From: CAVXXB01 sp963765585
GTDB lineage: Bacteria; Calditrichota; Calditrichia; JAJRVZ01
Length of the DNA: 64,000 nt
NCBI GenBank assembly: GCA_963765585.1
Contig: CAVXXB010000012.1
Location: forward strand, 1 to 64,000
Reading direction: 5' to 3'
The notes beneath the pieces are model-generated. The model was not told the DNA's origin, searched no databases, and worked only from the letters and a program-made list of their open reading frames with translations. Shown here one piece after another: positions 19,633 to 27,836 of this stretch. How positions within the stretch are numbered: the first letter of the stretch is position 1; every line of letters starts with the position of its first letter. A program made the position numbers and the translations under genes.

Positions 19633-20379
19633 ATGCTGCTAAAAACTACAGAACTAAAAGAGTACATTATAGAGTTATTCGATGATATCAGGGGAACCAT
19701 CTTCGAGATGTATTTTAATGATCTTTATTGGAATATTGAATATTTGTTAGTGACATCGGATAATTTAGAAAAGGGTAAAATCGTCTTAATTTCGCAGCTC
19801 GCTTTTGGCAGTCCCGAGAATAAAACAAGGATGATACCGATATCTGCAAATGCGGGGTCGATTAAGCGTAAAGAAGAATCGACGGTTCATAAAAATAATG
19901 AGGTGTCGAAATCAATTGATCCGATCCAATTTATCGAATTACCTGAGAAATCGTTATCGGTCACCTCAAAAAGTGAAGGAGAAACCAAGGATCTCATTAT
20001 CACTTTACTTAAAGATAAAAAGTCTCTTTATTTCCCATCCGCAAAGCATTTAAGAAGCCACAATGAAGTACTTGGATATAATATCCAGGTAAAAGATGGT
20101 GATCTCATCGGCCATGTGGATAATTTTATTGTAGAGGGTAATACATGGCAACTTAAATATCTGTTGGTTGATACATGTAACTGGTTAACTGCCGGGAAAA
20201 AGATATTATTGTCTCCGGCCTGGATCGAAAGAATTAATTGGAGTGGTAATCTTGTTTCAATCGATCTAAGTAGAGACTCTATTTTGAAAAGTCCGACATA
20301 TGATCCAAGTAAACCCCTGGACGACCGGCTTGAGATGCAATTATATAAGTATTATAGTCAATATCACAATTCAGAATAA
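19633..20379 (+). CDS. PRC-barrel domain protein (tandem)
   Basis: About 248 residues. An N-terminal PRC-barrel-like module (LKEYIIELFDDIRGTIFE... IEYLLVTSD) and a better-conserved C-terminal module (VLGYNIQVKDGDLIGHVDNF... WQLKYLLVDTCNWLTAGKKI) are joined by a charged linker. The ending YDPSKPLDDRLEMQLYKYY matches the paralog at 25914-26651. PRC barrels occur in photosynthetic reaction centres, RimM and stress proteins. Here the role is unknown but likely cytoplasmic. The ATG at 19633 was chosen over a GTG at 19603 because no ribosome-binding site supports the latter. The sigma-54-like site upstream puts it in the stress regulon. Confidence 0.85.
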   Translation: MLLKTTELKEYIIELFDDIRGTIFEMYFNDLYWNIEYLLVTSDNLEKGKIVLISQLAFGSPENKTRMIPISANAGSIKRKEESTVHKNNEVSKSIDPIQFIELPEKSLSVTSKSEGETKDLIITLLKDKKSLYFPSAKHLRSHNEVLGYNIQVKDGDLIGHVDNFIVEGNTWQLKYLLVDTCNWLTAGKKILLSPAWIERINWSGNLVSIDLSRDSILKSPTYDPSKPLDDRLEMQLYKYYSQYHNSE

Positions 20380-20432
20380 CAACAACTGACTTTTATCAAG
20401 GTCAAATAAACCAATACGAACGGGCATTCAAT

Positions 20433-21137
20433 TCAGGTAAGAGTAAATTCTGCAACAAGCGGCAGATGATCTGAGGCTGTGAGACTGAGGCGCGATTTAT
20501 GTCTCCATGAGTTTAAGAGTTGAATTGTTCCTGCATAGAAAATCCGGTCCAGCGCGAAAAGTGGAAATTTCGCAGGAAATGTACGTTCTGGAGGTACCAT
20601 TTTCATCACCTCTTGCAGTTTTTTCAAGTTTTTACTACAAGGATACCATTCGTTAAAATCACCCGACAACAAAGTGGGACGACCCACTTCTTGTTTAACC
20701 AATTGTCTGAGAATTTGCACCTGGGTACTTCGCTCCTTTTTTTTCAATCCAAAATGGGTATTTAACACTCTCAGAGTCGAATGATTCACATGAATCGTGC
20801 AATCCAGGATACCGCGCGGTTCGCGATTAGCGAAAGAAATATCATGCCGTTTTATTTCTTTCGGTTCACTCCTAAAAAAGACTGCGTTGCCATACGCAGA
20901 TTGTGATCGTATCATTGTAATACCCTTGATACCATAGTACCCGGAAGATTCTCTGATTGTCTCAAAAAGAAATGAATGCTGACTCTTCCGCTCATTCAGA
21001 TCCGAATCGACTTCTTGCAGATTTATAATATCAGGATTTAATTCTCGTATCACTTCATAAATTCGTTGATAATTTCGCTGGCGATCTGTTCCAACCGCTT
21101 CATGAACATTATATGTTAGTAATGTAAAAGATGGCAT
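20433..21137 (-). CDS. endonuclease/exonuclease/phosphatase-family protein
   Basis: The 234-residue EEP-fold protein has the metal and catalytic residues in order: Asn in LLTYNVHE, Glu in INLQEVDSD, Tyr/Arg region near residue 85, Asp/Asn in LSGDFNEW, and the final Asp/His in ASDHLPLVAEF. EEP enzymes cleave phosphodiesters in nucleic acids, phosphoinositides or other lipids. It lies 25 nt downstream of the TVP38 segment and on the same strand as the phospholipase D gene, an arrangement that suggests lipid or envelope phosphodiester metabolism. It has no signal peptide. The substrate is unknown. Confidence 0.85.
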   Translation of the reverse strand: MPSFTLLTYNVHEAVGTDRQRNYQRIYEVIRELNPDIINLQEVDSDLNERKSQHSFLFETIRESSGYYGIKGITMIRSQSAYGNAVFFRSEPKEIKRHDISFANREPRGILDCTIHVNHSTLRVLNTHFGLKKKERSTQVQILRQLVKQEVGRPTLLSGDFNEWYPCSKNLKKLQEVMKMVPPERTFPAKFPLFALDRIFYAGTIQLLNSWRHKSRLSLTASDHLPLVAEFTLT

Positions 21138-21162
21138 TCGATTAAATCTTCAAAATTCGAAA

Positions 21163-21747
21163 TTACTCACTATATCGTTTTTGATATAAAATCTTGGCCC
21201 CGACCGTACCCAGAATAAAAATCAAGCCAAACAATCCGGCTAATATCAGGATATTCCCTGTTGAGGAATCTTTAAAAACCTGCACTAAATGGCCAAAAAA
21301 TGATGTTACAAGCACAATGCCGGGTATCATACCAATAATGGTACCAAGTACATAATCCCGAAATCGAATATGAGATGCGCCTGCGAGCATATTAATGACT
21401 GCATATGGCGCTAAGGGAACGATACGAACGAATATAATTGTCCAAATCCCTCTTTTAGTGAATTGTTTACTGATCGAATTAATTTTTTCACCGGAAAATT
21501 TTCGTATTAAATTTTTACCTGTAATATGACCAATCAAATAAGACAAAACTGCCGAAGCGACAGAAGCAGTCATTGCCACCAGACTCCCTGAGAAAGGACC
21601 GAACAATATGCCAACACCGCCGATTAACACAGTAACCGGAATTCCGAAAACTGCCAGGATGGTAAAGATTGCCGCATATAAAACAGGTGCCCAAACAGGA
21701 TTTTCAATAGCACTGAACCAGTTCTCAATTGTTTGCTGATTGAACAA
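21163..21747 (-). CDS. TVP38/TMEM64-family membrane domain, probably the C-terminal half of a PLD-TVP38 fusion
   Basis: The 194-residue membrane protein has about five hydrophobic segments and the VTT/SNARE-associated signature (GILFGPFSGSLVAMTASVAS, IRFRDYVLGTIIGMIPG). VTT proteins of this type (DedA superfamily) are linked to lipid scrambling or transport. The frame is open upstream of the ATG to about 21820 and would read TLIIITLIWSVTPLGEL, a typical first membrane helix. That overlaps the end of the phospholipase D gene in another frame. Fused PLD-TVP38 proteins are common in bacteria, so this is best seen as one gene (21163-23270) split by an indel. Confidence 0.88.
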   Translation of the reverse strand: MFNQQTIENWFSAIENPVWAPVLYAAIFTILAVFGIPVTVLIGGVGILFGPFSGSLVAMTASVASAVLSYLIGHITGKNLIRKFSGEKINSISKQFTKRGIWTIIFVRIVPLAPYAVINMLAGASHIRFRDYVLGTIIGMIPGIVLVTSFFGHLVQVFKDSSTGNILILAGLFGLIFILGTVGAKILYQKRYSE

Positions 21748-21788
21748 CTCGCCAAGCGGGGTTACAGACCAAATTAGAGTGATGATAA

Positions 21789-23270
21789 TCAGAGTGGAAG
21801 AATCCCAAAAAATTTCTTTATCGTCTTATTACGGTCTTCCTTATTCTCTTTGCCTATAAAATGTTCAATTAACTGCGCAGGTGCAATGGGCTTTTCAGGA
21901 TCGACAATTTTTATCCTTGCGATTTCCTTCACCTTTTCTTTGTCAGTATTATGTGATAACTCTGTTAATTTGCGTTCGCCTTGATTCAGATTGTCGATGG
22001 CAGATATCATCCGACCGTTTTCTTTTTCAGCAGAGGCATATTTTTGACAGTCTACACCGAGGTGTTCGCTAATTAACTGCTGGCGAATGGCCTTAATCTG
22101 ACTAGATATTTTATTATTACCATTGGCAATTATAATAAGATCACACTCGGAATCAAGAGACATTGAACGGTTGCTGAGATTCGAAGATCCAACTTTAATG
22201 ATCCGGTCATCTACTATCAACAGTTTTGAGTGAACCGATAACACCTGATCTTTATCACCGGGAACCATTGGATAACAGACCCGTAATTTTCCAGACCGGT
22301 CCGCTGACTCCAGAAGAAAGAGTAGACGATCTCTTAGTACATCCATTGTAAGTTGTTCCAGCCAACCGCCCGTCTTTAAAGGCAAAACAATGACGATTTC
22401 CGGACATTTGTCCGAGTTGAGTTTCTTGACGATCTCATTTCCGATAACCGAAGAGTCGAAATATTGGTTTTCGATATAAATGAGTTCTCGCGCACTGCGG
22501 ATGGCATCGATATGAAATTGTTCGCTTTCCTTTATGATGCTATCGCTGGAAAGAGTTCTTGCAATACCAATATCGATGTCACTGAATTCAGGCCCAACCT
22601 CTGACGGCCACTGATAATTATCAGAATGTGGTTGACGGTATGCAGGCAGTGGATGGTTTGTTGCATCTTGCCAGCGCCGTGAAAACAGATCATTGAGATC
22701 CTTGACCACCGGGCCGGATACCATGAATTGCAGATCATGAAAAGGAGGATAGGGATCTCCATCGGGATCTGTCCGCCGTGTATCATCGGGATCATGCACT
22801 GGTGTATCCCAGCGCCATTTACTCAGATCGAATCCACCTACAAAGGCGACAGATTGGTCGACGGTGACAATCTTTTGATGATGAGACGCCCCGGGTGGAT
22901 GGCTCCCATCCATTACAAGGTGCAGACGCCGGTGTTTTCTCCATGATTTAAAATTAAAAACAGGCGACCAATCCCTTTCAAAAGCGTAGATCATTGAAAA
23001 ATCCCACAGCAGGATATAAATATGCAACTGTTTGTTCTTTTTTAGGACCGCCAGTAAAAAGTCGCCAAGTTCATTTGGATAACCGTCATCCGTGTTCGAC
23101 CTAAGCAGATTGACATGACTATCCATATCCCATGCACTGATAAAGATTCTTTTTTTGGCTGATAAAACCGCTTTTCTGAATTGACTGAAATACGCTTCAC
23201 CATCAATCAGCAAGCTTGCTTTATTTGCCTTTGTCAAGCGCCAACAATTTTTACCCGGTTCTAATTTCAT
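21789..23270 (-). CDS. phospholipase D-family protein (N-terminal part of a PLD-TVP38 fusion)
   Basis: 493 residues with two HKD motifs, the PLD catalytic pair: HHQKIVTVD followed by GGFDLS (about residue 130), and HSKLLIVDD followed by GSSNLSNRS (about residue 345). Both keep the His, Lys and Asp needed for the phosphohistidine mechanism. The C-terminal ~60 residues are charged and end KKFFGILPL, where the frame stops just as the TVP38 membrane region begins in a different frame (run of T and G at 21805-21815). It is likely a cardiolipin synthase-like or phospholipase enzyme at the inner membrane. It is preceded by the ExbD-like lipoprotein gene and followed by the EEP gene in the same orientation. 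Confidence 0.92.
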   Translation of the reverse strand: MKLEPGKNCWRLTKANKASLLIDGEAYFSQFRKAVLSAKKRIFISAWDMDSHVNLLRSNTDDGYPNELGDFLLAVLKKNKQLHIYILLWDFSMIYAFERDWSPVFNFKSWRKHRRLHLVMDGSHPPGASHHQKIVTVDQSVAFVGGFDLSKWRWDTPVHDPDDTRRTDPDGDPYPPFHDLQFMVSGPVVKDLNDLFSRRWQDATNHPLPAYRQPHSDNYQWPSEVGPEFSDIDIGIARTLSSDSIIKESEQFHIDAIRSARELIYIENQYFDSSVIGNEIVKKLNSDKCPEIVIVLPLKTGGWLEQLTMDVLRDRLLFLLESADRSGKLRVCYPMVPGDKDQVLSVHSKLLIVDDRIIKVGSSNLSNRSMSLDSECDLIIIANGNNKISSQIKAIRQQLISEHLGVDCQKYASAEKENGRMISAIDNLNQGERKLTELSHNTDKEKVKEIARIKIVDPEKPIAPAQLIEHFIGKENKEDRNKTIKKFFGILPL

Positions 23271-23299
23271 ACAAAGATGTTTTCATTAATAGTGACTTA

Positions 23300-23596
23300 T
23301 TATTTAGACCCCTTAAAAACTCCTACCCTTCGCTGAACCTGTTCAACCGTAGCAGCACCTGCTTCAGGATCTGGTACAATTTTTATATTCGTCTGGTTTG
23401 TGGCACCAATTTCTTCAAGTTTCAGTTCAAGACTGTCAATTGACACCGTATCACGATTAACTGTAATTTCGTTTTTTACCGATATCCTGATAATGATGTC
23501 AGGTGATGATTGTTGTTTATTCTCTGAACAAGTATAATTTATCAATCCTGCAAAAACAATAAATAAGTAAGTTAAAATAAGTCTGTAATGTTTCAT
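23300..23596 (-). CDS. stand-alone ExbD/TolR-like periplasmic domain, probable lipoprotein
   Basis: The 98-residue protein has an N-terminal hydrophobic signal ending NYTCS, a non-ideal lipobox. Residues 33-90 follow the ExbD/TolR periplasmic pattern: I-x-I-x-V-K-N-E-I-T-V-N then VSIDSLELKLEEI, NIKIVPDPEAGAATVEQVQR. Ordinary ExbD/TolR proteins have a transmembrane anchor with a functional Asp and partner with ExbB/TolQ. Neither is present here, so this is not a motor subunit. It could be a periplasmic sensor or peptidoglycan-binding adaptor. It begins an apparent operon with PLD-TVP38 and EEP and has a sigma-54-like element 85-100 nt upstream. Confidence 0.65.
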   Translation of the reverse strand: MKHYRLILTYLFIVFAGLINYTCSENKQQSSPDIIIRISVKNEITVNRDTVSIDSLELKLEEIGATNQTNIKIVPDPEAGAATVEQVQRRVGVFKGSK

Positions 23597-23680
23597 ATGA
23601 CTCCCTTCTATTATTCTATCTTAATCATTGCCCTGGTTTTTATTCCAGCTCTCCTATTTGGTGCTCTGTCTCAATATATC

Positions 23681-23696
23681 TACAAATTTCATACCA
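23681..23696 (-). promoter_or_regulatory. sigma-54-like promoter of the lipoprotein/PLD/TVP38/EEP unit
   Basis: The minus strand reads TGGTAT-GAAAT-TTGTA, with the spacing and the G after the hexamer as in the other sites. It faces the ExbD-like gene. A divergent site lies 84 nt away at 23780. Confidence 0.6.
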
Positions 23697-23779
23697 CACA
23701 TTATTACCGATTCGCTACAGGAAAATATATATTTAAATCCGTAAAAAAATAATAAGTTAAGGATTTTTTTATAAAATCA

Positions 23780-23795
23780 TGGCATGATAATTGTA
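23780..23795 (+). promoter_or_regulatory. sigma-54-like promoter of the SRPBCC/BON unit
   Basis: It reads TGGCAT-GATAA-TTGTA, with GG at -24, TTG at -12 and correct N5 spacing. It lies about 90 nt before the SRPBCC start codon. Confidence 0.65.
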
Positions 23796-23887
23796 CTATT
23801 TTAAGTATAAACATTACGAATTTAGGAATGCTGAGTCACATCTAAAAATGAAAATCGGAGAATTGATTATTACGAGGGGTTTTTTAC

Positions 23888-24325
23888 ATGTATATCATGA
23901 CATCAATTGAAATAGGAGCAACACCGCAAAAGATTTGGCAGATATTGACGAATTTTGATCAATTATCCGACTGGAATCCAGTTATAGATAATGTAGAAGG
24001 AGATCTTAAAATGGGTACCAGATTATCAATATCACTGCAGTTACATAATTCAATCAAGATTAAATATCGTCCATATGTCATGAAGGCGGAACCTTACAAT
24101 GAAATTCGCTGCCTGAGCAGTCTTCTGTTTCCAGGAATACTTGACAGCGAATATTCTCTTATGCTCATGCCCATCGATGAAAAACGGACTTTTTTATTGC
24201 AGGTGGAAAAGTTCAAGGGGATATTGCTCCCTGTCATCTGGGCAGATATCGAGATGAAACTTAAAAACGGATTAAAAAAGATGAATCTGGCAATAAAACA
24301 AAAAGCCGAAACCAATACTTTATAA
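23888..24325 (+). CDS. SRPBCC (START/Bet v1-like) family protein
   Basis: The 145-residue protein shows the helix-grip pattern of the polyketide cyclase/SRPBCC family: an N-terminal strand, then ATPQKIWQILTNFDQLSDWN, the conserved W-N-P, and a C-terminal amphipathic helix (DIEMKLKNGLKKMNLAIKQ). Such proteins bind hydrophobic ligands in a deep pocket. No catalytic residues are evident. A GAGG ribosome-binding site precedes the ATG. It is followed by a BON-domain gene 42 nt on and preceded by a sigma-54-like site. Confidence 0.85.
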   Translation: MYIMTSIEIGATPQKIWQILTNFDQLSDWNPVIDNVEGDLKMGTRLSISLQLHNSIKIKYRPYVMKAEPYNEIRCLSSLLFPGILDSEYSLMLMPIDEKRTFLLQVEKFKGILLPVIWADIEMKLKNGLKKMNLAIKQKAETNTL

Positions 24326-24367
24326 GTATTATATCAAAATAAAATAATCAGGAGCTACACGAGAAAG

Positions 24368-24982
24368 GTGAACCAAGTCATGCCATTTTTAGCAAAGTTA
24401 TATAATCAGGGGTTTAAACGTATTTACATGTATTTTATTATTTTCATTTGGGTTATTAATGCATTCGGCGTGGAACATCATCTAATTGAAAATCAAAACA
24501 GTGCGCCACTAGTGCATTCGAAGCAAAATAAAAATGATTCACAACTTTTGTTGGATCAGGATAAAAAAATTGCCGGCAAAATTAAAACCATTCTCAATGA
24601 ATATGATTTTGAAAAATTTCAACCGGATATTATCGTAAAGAACGGTTCTGTATCTTTATATGGAGTTGTTAAATCGCAGCAAAAAAAAGATAGTTTAGTA
24701 TATATGATATCAGATATATCTGGGGTGAAGAGCGTTGAAAATAATTTAAAAATTCAAAATAAATTTAAATTACAGAGCGACGCCGTTATTGAAGACGATC
24801 TTGAGAAACGTATAGAGCAAAACAATTTGCTGGGTAACAAGGAAATTACTGTTATTGTCCAGGATGGCATTGTGTTCATTGCTGGCATAGTTAACCATTG
24901 GTATACAAAACAGGAAATGATCCGGATTGCATATCTGAGTGGTGCTTTGTCAGTGGACGAACATATAATTATTGTTAATTAG
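24368..24982 (+). CDS. exported two-BON-domain protein
   Basis: About 200 residues, starting at GTG 24368 or, equally likely, at ATG 24380. An N-terminal hydrophobic segment (MYFIIFIWVINAFG) suggests export or membrane anchoring. Two BON domains follow (residues about 65-130 and 138-204), with IIVKNGSVSLYGVV and VIVQDGIVFIAGIV as the hallmark strands. It is probably a periplasmic counterpart of the cytoplasmic three-BON protein at 16906-17574. It is in an operon with the SRPBCC gene. Confidence 0.85.
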   Translation: MNQVMPFLAKLYNQGFKRIYMYFIIFIWVINAFGVEHHLIENQNSAPLVHSKQNKNDSQLLLDQDKKIAGKIKTILNEYDFEKFQPDIIVKNGSVSLYGVVKSQQKKDSLVYMISDISGVKSVENNLKIQNKFKLQSDAVIEDDLEKRIEQNNLLGNKEITVIVQDGIVFIAGIVNHWYTKQEMIRIAYLSGALSVDEHIIIVN

Positions 24983-25170
24983 TATAACATCTTCGCAACG
25001 AAATATAGCCACCGATTTACAGAATTTTCACACGATCCGGGGTATTTGCATAAAAATGTACCGTTAATTCTCATTATCTGGCTTCTATATTCATTTATTC
25101 AATTCCATCGCAATGCTTAGTTTTTAGTAACTATATAAAAAATAAATAATTATAAATGTATTTAACAGAA

Positions 25171-25186
25171 TGGCATGGAAATTGAA
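25171..25186 (+). promoter_or_regulatory. sigma-54-like promoter of the SOD-like/PRC-barrel unit
   Basis: It reads TGGCAT-GGAAA-TTGAA, correctly spaced, about 80 nt before the SOD-like start codon. Confidence 0.65.
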
Positions 25187-25265
25187 ATAATTATTATCAG
25201 GAAATGTAAGTGTACCATATTTTTACGTTACAAAACGAAAATTATTAAACAAGTGAGGTTAACCC

Positions 25266-25820
25266 ATGAAACATCTAAATCTAACACGATCAATAATTTC
25301 TATCCTTCCACTTTTGTTTTTCATTAGTTGTCATGAAGTTGCCCAGGAGCTGGAAGAAATAATTCCAACAAAAAGTGCAATAGCAGTAATTAAATCCGTC
25401 GAAGATAACAACGTATCAGGTCAGATTTCTTTCATAAAAGACGAGATGGGAATAAAAATTATTGCCGATGTAAATGGCCTTAGTCCAGGTAAGCATGGTT
25501 TCCATTTACATACCTTTGGAGACTGTACAAATCTAACTGATGGTTCAGCAGGAGAAATTTTTAATCCATTTAATAAAAACCATGGTGGTCCTGATAAACG
25601 GGAACACAAATTGGGCGATTTCAAAAACCTGACGGCAGATAACTCAGGTCATGCTCATTTGGAATGGATAGATATTGATCTTGATCTTGACGGGCCACTC
25701 TCGATTATTGGTCGCTCAATATTGATTCATGAAAATGAAGATGACCATTTAGCTCAACCGGATGGAAATTCCGGTCCGGTAATCGCGTATGCGGTTATTG
25801 GACTCGATAATCCTAAATAG
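25266..25820 (+). CDS. Cu/Zn superoxide dismutase-like lipoprotein with missing active-site residues
   Basis: The 184-residue lipoprotein (signal LPLLFFISC) has the SodC fold: GFHLHTFGDC keeps two copper His residues, NHGGP and REHKLGD keep zinc ligands, and LIHENEDD keeps the last copper His. But the bridging His of the usual GGHFNP is Ile (GEIFNP). The C-terminal GNxGxRxACGVIG is GNSGPVIAYAVIG, which loses the catalytic Arg and the disulfide Cys. The paralog at 26849-27424 keeps all of these. The protein is therefore unlikely to be a normal dismutase. It may bind a single metal or act structurally. It is the first gene of a unit with PRC-barrel gene 2. Confidence 0.9.
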   Translation: MKHLNLTRSIISILPLLFFISCHEVAQELEEIIPTKSAIAVIKSVEDNNVSGQISFIKDEMGIKIIADVNGLSPGKHGFHLHTFGDCTNLTDGSAGEIFNPFNKNHGGPDKREHKLGDFKNLTADNSGHAHLEWIDIDLDLDGPLSIIGRSILIHENEDDHLAQPDGNSGPVIAYAVIGLDNPK

Positions 25821-25913
25821 ATATTAGTGAGGCAATTGAAGCACGATGCCATAAAACTAATTCACAAAATTAGAATTATGTATGATTCATTGTAAGTAAA
25901 GGAGATAAAAAAA

Positions 25914-26651
25914 ATGTTAAGAAGTGCACAAGAAATTTTTGGTTATGTTCTTCATGCTGAGGACGGAGAGATTGGTCGTTGCAGAGATTTTCTGTTTGAT
26001 GACCAAGACTGGGTGGTACGCTATATGGTTGCGGATACTGCAAAATGGCTCATAGGACGTAGAGTATTGATTTCGCCAATTTCTCTCGGCGAACCGGACT
26101 GGAGAACACGTTTATTCCCAATCCGTTTAACAAAGAATCAAATCGAAAATGCACCGCCACTGCATGAAGACGAACCGGTATCCAAACAATATGAAATGGA
26201 ATATTATAAACATTATGGATGGCCGTATTATTGGATCGGTGTTCACACCTGGGGGATGGCAGCTGTGCCCGGGATGCTTATGGATGCCCCTAATGAGCCG
26301 GAAGAAACAAAAACAGGTGATTCTCATCTACGGGATATAAAGGAAGTAATCGGTTATAATATACAAACGATCGGAGATGAAATTGGTCGTGTAGAAGATT
26401 TTATACTCGATGATGAGTCCTGGACCATACGTTATATGGTCATTAATACAGGTAAATGGCTACCAAAAAGGAAAGTATTGATCTCTCCGACCTGGGTAAA
26501 TTCAATTGATTGGGCTGAACGACAAGTGAAAGTGTTTTTAAGCAGTGAGCAAGTGAGAAACAGTCCTGAATATGATCCGTCAGCGCCTGTTAATCGTGAT
26601 TATGAAATCCAGATTTATGATTATTACGGACGGCCAAAATATTGGAAGTAA
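25914..26651 (+). CDS. PRC-barrel domain protein (tandem), paralog 2
   Basis: The 245-residue protein has two clear PRC-barrel modules: residues 5-75 (EIFGYVLHAEDGEIGRCRDF... WLIGRRVLISP) and 140-210 (EVIGYNIQTIGDEIGRVEDF... WLPKRKVLISP). A Trp/Tyr-rich linker (YYKHYGWPYYWIGVHTWG) joins them. It ends YYGRPKYWK. An AGGAG ribosome-binding site precedes the ATG. It follows the SOD-like gene by 93 nt on the same strand and resembles the protein at 19633-20379. Proteins of this layout are common in stress clusters; the biochemical role is unknown. Confidence 0.88.
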   Translation: MLRSAQEIFGYVLHAEDGEIGRCRDFLFDDQDWVVRYMVADTAKWLIGRRVLISPISLGEPDWRTRLFPIRLTKNQIENAPPLHEDEPVSKQYEMEYYKHYGWPYYWIGVHTWGMAAVPGMLMDAPNEPEETKTGDSHLRDIKEVIGYNIQTIGDEIGRVEDFILDDESWTIRYMVINTGKWLPKRKVLISPTWVNSIDWAERQVKVFLSSEQVRNSPEYDPSAPVNRDYEIQIYDYYGRPKYWK

Positions 26652-26848
26652 GGCTTACCCAGCGTTCTAGTTAATAATCATCCTGCCAATACCTGGGTCT
26701 ATGGTAAAAATTTCATATAATTGAACTTCATAGGCCCGGTTGACAGGAGCGAACGGAAATACCATTTATTTCCTCTCGACATATCTCAGGTGAGGGTCAT
26801 CCTCAATATCTTCCCAGGATCGTGTTTACTAATTTATTCCTCTATAGG

Positions 26849-27424
26849 CTATTTTAGGTTCTCTGATTTAGATGCAGCCACACCTATAACACCACAGGCT
26901 ACCCTGGCCCCGGCATTTCCGGTTGGTTGAGACTTGTAGTCATCTTCATTTGCATGGATAATAATTGCCCGGCCTATAACGGATTGGCTTCCGCTTAAAG
27001 AGATCCGGGTATCAATTTTCTCCAGATGGGCATTACCATTTTCATCAGCGGAAAGATTTCCCAGATCACCAATATGCCGAATAATATCCAGCGGACCCCC
27101 ATGTGCATTATTATCTGGATTAAAATGTCCTCCTGCAGATTTAGCATCAGGTGCATGACAGTCTCCGAACTCATGAATATGAAAGCCATGATTACCTGGA
27201 CTAAGTCCTTGTACATCTGCGAAAATTTTTATTCCGGCTACTGATTGTTCAAAACGTATAATGCCGCTTACAGAATTTTCACCGACTGGGTGAATAATAG
27301 CGATTGCCCTTGTAATTTCAGGCACTTCTTCTACTTTTAGTTCAACAGGTTCGGCACAACCCATCACAATAAATAAACAAATCGATAATGCAGTAATGAA
27401 AATTTTGATAACTTTTTTAAACAT
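26849..27424 (-). CDS. sodC: Cu/Zn superoxide dismutase, lipoprotein
   Basis: About 191 residues from the ATG at 27424, which has a GGAGG ribosome-binding site. An ATG at 27472 is poorer and lies beyond the promoter element. The signal ends LFIVMGC (lipobox). All ligands are present: GFHIHEFGDC (copper His pair and disulfide Cys), GGHFNP (bridging His), AHGGP and IRHIGD (zinc), IIIHANEDD (copper), and GNAGARVACGVIG (catalytic Arg and second Cys). It converts superoxide to peroxide and oxygen outside the cytoplasm. A sigma-54-like site is 59 nt upstream of the start. Confidence 0.95.
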   Translation of the reverse strand: MFKKVIKIFITALSICLFIVMGCAEPVELKVEEVPEITRAIAIIHPVGENSVSGIIRFEQSVAGIKIFADVQGLSPGNHGFHIHEFGDCHAPDAKSAGGHFNPDNNAHGGPLDIIRHIGDLGNLSADENGNAHLEKIDTRISLSGSQSVIGRAIIIHANEDDYKSQPTGNAGARVACGVIGVAASKSENLK

Positions 27425-27836
27425 TTTTCCTCCATATGGTTTATTTTTTTCCGATGTATAAGATAAAATCAAATTATATAACTACAAAAACCATACCATA
27501 ATGCAGTATTAGGATTTATAACATTTTAATAATTAATAACTTATAACCACAATACATATTCAAACAAATTTTAAGATAAATCATTACAGCTGAGATTGTG
27601 AAAAAATGGAACACTTTATTAACTACCACTTATCATCTGTATATATTTAGTACAATACTATCTGTTGGTAATTAATATCTAAACGAGTCTATTCATAAAA
27701 ACACATGGATGGCGCAGAGAAGAATTTGAGATTAGCGATTTGAGATAGCTTTTCTTTAATATATTTATTGGATTCAAAACCCTACTCCAAATTGCATTAT
27801 TCTAAATGTACTGTGGTGAATAATTCGGGATAGTAC
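27425..27836. other. 412-bp intergenic region
   Basis: It contains the sigma-54-like element for sodC at its left end. The remainder is very AT-rich and sits between two minus-strand genes. No ORF or hairpin stands out. Confidence 0.5.
27483..27498 (-). promoter_or_regulatory. sigma-54-like promoter of sodC
   Basis: The minus strand reads TGGTAT-GGTTT-TTGTA with correct spacing. It would give a leader of about 50 nt to the ATG at 27424, which supports that start over the upstream one. Confidence 0.6.
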
